A stretch of 64,000 bases of DNA from Gelatoporia subvermispora B (lineage: Eukaryota; Basidiomycota; Agaricomycetes; Polyporales; Gelatoporiaceae). The notes beneath the pieces are model-generated. The model did not search any database. It was given only the letters and a program-made list of their open reading frames with translations, and was not told the DNA's origin. This document shows, piece by piece, positions 58,837 to 64,000 of this stretch. The stretch covers positions 2,599,057 through 2,663,056 of the forward strand of contig KB445791.1 in assembly GCA_000320605.2 (NCBI GenBank), in the 5' to 3' direction. The position numbers and the translations under genes were made by a program. The number at the start of each line of letters is the position of its first letter. The stretch's first letter is position 1.

Positions 58837-60932
58837 ATGGGGCACGGAAACTCTGACAAGCTCTATGTCACACATGCCGAGCACTCTGGCATGTTCGGAC
58901 AGCATACCGCGTCCTCTGCCGGCTTCAAAGCGTGAGCCTGTCCCGAGGCCATTATAGCGCGTGCTTGCTAACTTATGAGACAGGAAAGAGGAAGCGAGAG
59001 GACGAGTTGCAGTAACGCCATTTGACTGCTGTGCCTTGACATTCCAGCCCTTCACGAACCCTGTCTGCGCACGCAATGCTGATGGGACGGGCCATGTCTT
59101 TGAGTTGACAAGCATCATCCCGTGGCTCAAGTGAGTCGTATACGCGTTCCAGTCCAGGTCTCTTATGCTTATTCGTTGGTAACAGGCAGCACAACAATAT
59201 CAACCCCATCACTCAAGACCCATTGAAGCCCTCCGACCTCATCAGTCTGCACTACTCGCGGAAACCTACAGGCGAAATTCATGACCCGATTTCATTCAAG
59301 TTATTCAGCGAGCATTCGCACATTGTCGCAATTGCGACGACAGGCAATGTGTTCTTGGCTGATAGCGTCAAAGGAGGGAGGGATTTGCTAACAGATGCCA
59401 AGTTCAAGAAGTAAGCATACGACGCCCTCTGCTGTTCAATCAATGTTCACCCTATATAATTTCCACAGAGATGACGTGATTACGCTTCAAAATCCCCATG
59501 GTATACCTCCAGCATCTACCTCGACAGTAGCTATTACAAAGACGACACAAGCGGAGAAAGCCAAGACGGTCGTCTCAAAGTCCTCCGCGGGATCGACCAG
59601 TGCTGCAGGCCCAAAGAAGAAGGACGTGCCATGTACGTTTGCTGCTACGACAGTAGAAATCGACATGCTCACTTTGTGTCTAGGGAATATCTCACCGTAC
59701 TCGTCCGGTCTTCCTGGTGCATCGTTGACATCCACTTCGGTCGACCCTCAAACGCAATCTGCCCAGCTGTTGTGGGACGAAGTAAGCCCTTTCATTTCGA
59801 ATCGCCCAGATGTCCTGTACTAATGACCCGTGTTGATTTATAGGAAGAGCTTATGTTTGACGATTTTGCCGCCGCTCCCAAAGGCAAAGGAAAGGAAAAG
59901 GACGTCGGGAAACGCCGAGCATACGTTCGGGTTATCACAAGTCTGGGTGGAGGTGCTCTCAACTTGGAGTTGTATTGCGAAAAGGTGAGCCTCGTACGTC
60001 ACTCATATTAGTGTGCAGACATTCTGACATCGCGACAGGCTCCGAAGACGTGTTATAATTTTCTGCAGCTTGCAAAGCAGGGCAAGTACAATGACTGCTT
60101 GTTCCATCGTCTCGTCCCAGGTTTCATGGTACATGACATCAGTGATTGTATATCCTGTCCTACCACTTACACGTCACTTTGCAGGTTCAAACCGGAGACC
60201 CTACGGGCACCGGTGCAGGCGGCCAGTCATGTTGGGGCACCCCATTCAGAGACGAATTCGACTCGCGCAACGCAGCTAAGCACGATTCGCGGGGAGTGAT
60301 CGCCATGGCCAACAAGGGCCCTTCGACCAACGGGTAAGTCTACTAGCATATGACCCTGATCATGCAGGCTTAAGAGGATTTGTGCAGTTCCCAGTGGTAT
60401 ATCACCTTCCGAGAGACACCCAATCTAGACAAGAAGCACACCGTCTTTGGCAAGCTTGTCGGGGGAGAGGATGTCCTAGACGCGCTCGAAAACCTCCCTG
60501 TGAAGCCAGGAACGGAACGACCCGCGAAGCCCGTTCGCATCACAGAGGTCGTTATGTACGTCTTCCTCGTTATGTCGACTACAGTATCCTGTTTCTCACC
60601 AGTGACACAGTTACCAAGACCCGTTCGAGGAGTACAAGGCTCGCGAAGAGAAGAAGCGCGCACGGAAAGCGGAAGTGGCGCAGAATACTGAGCTGCGCAA
60701 GGCTGAGCAAAAGACAGACACGATCAACTGGTTCGGCGAAAAAGTCGGTGCTTCCAAGGGTGCACTAGGTGGGGGTGCCGGCGTAAGTGTGGGCAAGTAC
60801 CTGAATGTCCAAGGCGTGAAGAGAACTGCGTCAAGCGACTCTTCAGCTGCTGTAACGGGGCCGGATCCCGGAATTTCAGAAGAAAGCAGGAAAAAGCGAA
60901 AGATTGGATTCGGCAACTTCGAGGGATGGTGA
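58837..60932 (+). CDS. U-box peptidyl-prolyl cis-trans isomerase, PPIL2/Cyp60 type
   Basis: Ten exons (58837-58931, 58984-59130, 59186-59410, 59469-59632, 59684-59781, 59844-59984, 60039-60128, 60185-60333, 60388-60555, 60611-60932) give 532 residues. The start [18 protein letters not shown] is diagnostic of PPIL2. A U-box spans about residues 40-105 ([20 protein letters not shown], then [11 protein letters not shown]). The cyclophilin domain runs from about residue 285 ([70 protein letters not shown]). The tail is Lys-rich and ends [14 protein letters not shown]2 is a nuclear ubiquitin ligase and isomerase linked to the spliceosome. Its partner-side neighbour LSm5 belongs to the same machinery. 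Confidence 0.96.
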
Positions 60933-61119
60933 GGGTATGTACACTTTGCAGCGTTCATCGATTGCATATTCCTACAACATAGAAATTACCTGATATGCTA
61001 TATCTTGTACTGGTATCATACACTCCACAAATTGTGACTAGATCCTGGTATGACGAAGATGGGCTGCTGCATATTAAGACGGCACCTGACACAAGCTGGA
61101 TTGATACTCACCAGCATCG

Positions 61120-62083
61120 CTATGCTGCGACAGGTACACGTTCGCGTTCGGGAGTAGCATCCCGTGCTTCGGCTGCATGGTATGAATGAGCTATGTATAC
61201 ATTGAGCGATGAAAGCCGGGACTACCTTGAGGTTCCACAGCCACTGGGACATGCGAAGGTACAGATGGGAGAACCACGCCTTCATCTCTGCGCTCGCCTT
61301 CGAGCTGTATTCATAGATTTAGCAACAAATCACGGGCAATCCTCGATAGATCTACCTCATCACGTTCGAGCGCAGCAAGTTCCGCTTGCACGGCCTCCTC
61401 ATCTTCGATGGTAAGTGTATTGGCGAGCATTTCATCAATTTCCTATATAGCAGGGTTATGGAACTGTGAGATGACAATGTGTCTGGAACAGTAAGGTTAT
61501 TGCGAACCTGTTGGTATGCTCTTGCTTCTGCGGTCTCGTCGAGCAGTTTCTCTACGTTCTCGACGTTGAGTTCTCTGTGGATCTCCTTGAGCACTTCGTT
61601 GCCTTGCTTCAGTCCGTGCATGACGGAGACTTGGATCAAGGAGAACTCAATGGTCGAGACCTGGATACGTGGATGGACTTTGATAAACAGCACGACTGGG
61701 GGGAGTCGGGCGAAGCAACAAACTAGATTCTCCAGGTTCTCGAGCTGTGCGTCCGTCTTGTGGAGTATGCTCTCCTGATATTTCCGTTTCCGTAGGGTGC
61801 TGAGAGCACGATCCTTATGACCTTCGGCCAGCTGCCGCTTGGCTATCTCATATTCGCGATCTAGCACGACTTGGATCTGCCAAGCACCGGGAGATTAACT
61901 CGCAAGGATCTGTACACGCCATCGCGCACCTTCTTCTGGTATTTTTTGACCTTGTCCCGCTGCAGTTTGAGACTGTGCACTGGGTATAGGTCGAAATAAT
62001 ATGTACTGTATGAGCGATCGGACTGACTCTAGGATGGCACGGTCCTGAGCCGTGATCTTGGGCATTGATTGATTTCCGCCCAT
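61120..62083 (-). CDS. VPS20: ESCRT-III subunit Vps20/CHMP6
   Basis: Seven exons (62083-62028, 61972-61930, 61876-61724, 61660-61508, 61442-61356, 61304-61226, 61172-61120) give 207 residues. The start MGGNQSMPKITAQDRAILD keeps Gly2 for N-myristoylation, as in CHMP6. Helices 1-2 read LKLQRDKVKKYQKKIQVVL and AEGHKDRALSTLRKRKYQES. Helices 3-5 include GLKQGNEVLKEIHRELNVEN, then EIDEMLANTLTIEDEEAV. The last exon was chosen because it gives the family-like end ERERVPVAA; reading through the last intron would stop at 61191. Vps20 starts Snf7 polymer growth on endosomes, downstream of ESCRT-II. Confidence 0.94.
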
Positions 62084-62774
62084 GGGCGTGACCTCAGTAG
62101 TACCCTTGAAACAGATATGCCGTATCACTCGGCCGGACGGGTGAAATTGAGGTCAAGGCACTTGCGAGGAACCAGAGAAGTGGACTGAGCGTGGAGGCAG
62201 TTCAGCCACAACGGTCCACAGGCTTCCACAGGAGGCGCTTGGACAGCGCTCTGGCCAAATCTGCAGGGCGTCTATTCACACGAGGCTACTCAACGGCCCG
62301 CTTGCTCCGGGTCGTGCGCGCGTCTGGGTGAGCTTCCCCTTCGCCGCTGTGGCTTCCTATAATACCGTGTCTGTCACTCCTCAACTCCGAACGCCATCCT
62401 CTGCGTGTGGCGCGTCTAGGCATTGTGTAAGAGTAGGGAAAAAAGTACCATGCCGCCACATCGCGGACCAACAATATCATGAACGAGTTACGAATTCACA
62501 ACCGCCTGCTAGGGGCCGGCTCGTCTAGAACAAGCCTCGGCGAGCCACGCCCAGCGGAAACGTGAGCACCCCTAGTGCGACACGGCTTTCGGCAGCCCAC
62601 ATTTCTCAGTGCAAGGAGTGGCACCCTGCCAATATGCCGTCCTCATGACATTTCTGAAGTCTATCCATCGGAGCTCGTGCACCTGCAGCAGTAGCACAGC
62701 CATATAAAAGCACCCCGTCAAGGAGGCTCTTCATGAGTCCGCTCAGCTCACCCAACGTGCTTTAGCCACATCCA
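62084..62774. promoter_or_regulatory. Divergent promoter, Vps20 and alcohol dehydrogenase genes
   Basis: 691 bases without a supported gene. TATAAAA on the plus strand at 62703-62709 lies about 72 bases before the inferred split start codon of the dehydrogenase. I checked the stretch for tRNA arms and found none. Confidence 0.45.
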
Positions 62775-64000
62775 ATGTGAGTGTAGTTGATCCGCTTGAA
62801 ACCAATAAATAAACTTACCTCACGTATATCATCGCAGGTTTCGCTCGCTCACTTATACCGTTGCCAGGCGGTCGCTCTCCGGCTTGCCTTCCGCTGGCAG
62901 AGCTGCGTCCGGTGCTCTCGTGAGTAAATGTGTCTTATACATGCCGCCGAACATGAAACCATGTCGCGCGGTATAGTATTTAACGGGCAGACGCTATTCA
63001 TCTACGATGAAAGCTCTGGTCTATCGCGGAAAGGAGCAATACGGCGTCGAGGAACGACCAAAGCCCCAAGTCTCTGCCCCCACCGATGCCGTCATCAAGC
63101 TGTCAAAGACAACGATATGTGGTACGTGCGCGCCCCTCTACCCACGCCTGTCTATCTAACTCGTATCCACAGGAACCGACTTGCACATTCTTCACGGTGA
63201 CGTCCCTACAGTAGTGCCCGGGCGCATCCTAGGGCACGAAGGGCTCGGAACCGTCGAGTCCGTCGGACCAGGCGTGCATGCCTTCCAGCCTGGCGACCGC
63301 GTCATCATCTCGTGCATCACCGCGTGCGCGACCTGCAGCTTCTGCCGGCGCGGCATGCCTTCCCATTGCGCGTCAGGTGGATGGATCCTGGGAAACACCA
63401 TCGACGGCACCCAGGCCGAGTTCGTGCGCATCCCGTTCGCGGACTCGAGCCTGCACCAGGTACCCCGCGGCGTGGACGAGGACGCGCTCGTGATGGTCAG
63501 CGACATCCTCCCCACCGCGCTCGAGTGCGGCACGCTCAACGGGCGGGTGCAGCCTGGCACCAGCGTCGCAGTCATCGGCGCTGGGCCTGTCGGCTTGTCT
63601 GCCCTCCTGACTGCCCAGTTGTACTCGCCAGCGAAGGTCATCATGATTGACCTGGACAGGAACCGTCTGGAGGTGGCGAGCAAGTTGGGTGCAACACACA
63701 CTGTGGAATCAGGACCAGATGTAGTCAAGACGGTCATGGACATCACTGAAGGACGCGGTGTCGACACGGCTATCGAGGCTGTCGGCGTACCCGCGACGTT
63801 TGAACTGTGCCAGGACATCATTGGCGCAGGTGGCACAATCGCCAATGCCGGCGTGCACGGCGTCAAAGCAGACCTTCACCTGGAGAAGCTCTGGGACCGT
63901 AACATCTGTACGCAACCCTAACCTATGTGTACTGGTAGGTCTAACAGCCACTTGCTTTGCAGCCATAACCACTCGTCTTGTAGACGCAGTGACGCAACCT
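62775..64000 (+). CDS. Zinc-dependent alcohol dehydrogenase, mitochondrial form, 3' part cut off by window edge
   Basis: Coding exons 62775-62776, 62838-62919, 62977-63121, 63173-63907 and 63963-64000 onward. The first intron splits the ATG (AT then G), giving MFRSLTYTVARRSLSGLPSA, then ALYLTGRRYSST before MKALVYRGKEQYGVEERPKP, the usual cytosolic start. The extra 40 residues are Arg/Ser-rich without acids, as in mitochondrial presequences. Catalytic zinc ligands: Cys in TICGTDLHILHG and His-Glu in LGHEGLGTVESVG. Structural zinc cysteines: CITACATCSFCRRGMPSHC. NAD fold: VAVIGAGPVGLSALL. Initiation at 63007 would give a cytosolic enzyme. The substrate class (alcohol or sorbitol-like) is not fixed by the sequence. 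Confidence 0.9.

Overview
The window is a gene-dense piece of a nuclear genome from a filamentous fungus, most probably a basidiomycete of the Agaricomycetes. The evidence is that nearly every gene is broken by many introns of about 45-70 nt with GT-AG (occasionally GC-AG) ends and CTRAC-like branch sites. The gene set is wholly eukaryotic, and it includes a CSL-type transcription factor, a family present in basidiomycetes but absent from Saccharomyces. I find no rRNA, tRNA, transposon, CRISPR or bacterial-style feature. I support 32 protein genes (two cut by the window ends), about one per 2 kb. Their splice structures were worked out by hand from reading-frame continuity plus family homology.

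Layout. 1-9.3 kb: ankyrin/DIL protein (partial), RRP15 (rRNA processing), importin alpha, LSm5 (snRNP), mitochondrial ribosomal protein bS16m, an ACBD6-like acyl-CoA-binding ankyrin protein and succinyl-CoA ligase alpha. 9.5-19.8 kb: transportin-3/Mtr10, a Cdc3-type septin, an orphan ORF, a nitrilase, mitoribosomal mS35 and a DUF866/CZIB zinc protein. 19.8-29.5 kb: an IQ-motif protein with very small exons, a Bck1-like MAPKKK and a D-2-hydroxyacid dehydrogenase. 29.8-42.8 kb: proteasome subunit Rpn2, cytochrome c oxidase subunit VIa, a secreted GPI-anchored Ser/Ala-rich protein, ribulose-phosphate 3-epimerase, a Golgi glycosyltransferase with a DXD motif and pyruvate kinase. 43.4-56 kb: a CSL transcription factor, an orphan protein, a DUF4203 membrane protein, an Mrh4-like mitochondrial helicase, a sugar transporter with 19 coding exons and a Mim2-like outer-membrane protein. 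56-64 kb: a single-exon PPR protein, a PPIL2-type U-box cyclophilin, the ESCRT-III subunit Vps20/CHMP6 and a zinc alcohol dehydrogenase (partial) that appears to have a mitochondrial presequence.

How the genes relate. There are no operons and no biosynthetic cluster; the content is housekeeping. Recurrent themes are mitochondrial function (bS16m, succinyl-CoA ligase, mS35, COX VIa, Mrh4-like, Mim2-like, PPR, ADH), nuclear transport and RNA work (importin alpha, Mtr10, LSm5, RRP15, PPIL2), protein turnover and ESCRT (Rpn2, Vps20), and central carbon metabolism (pyruvate kinase, RPE, succinyl-CoA ligase, sugar transporter).

The most unusual material lies in gene architecture and control: coding exons of only 9-24 nt, GC-AG introns, a start codon split by an intron, a run of symmetrical repeat-coding exons, tandem splice sites, and exact CSL-binding sequences in the CSL gene's own promoter.
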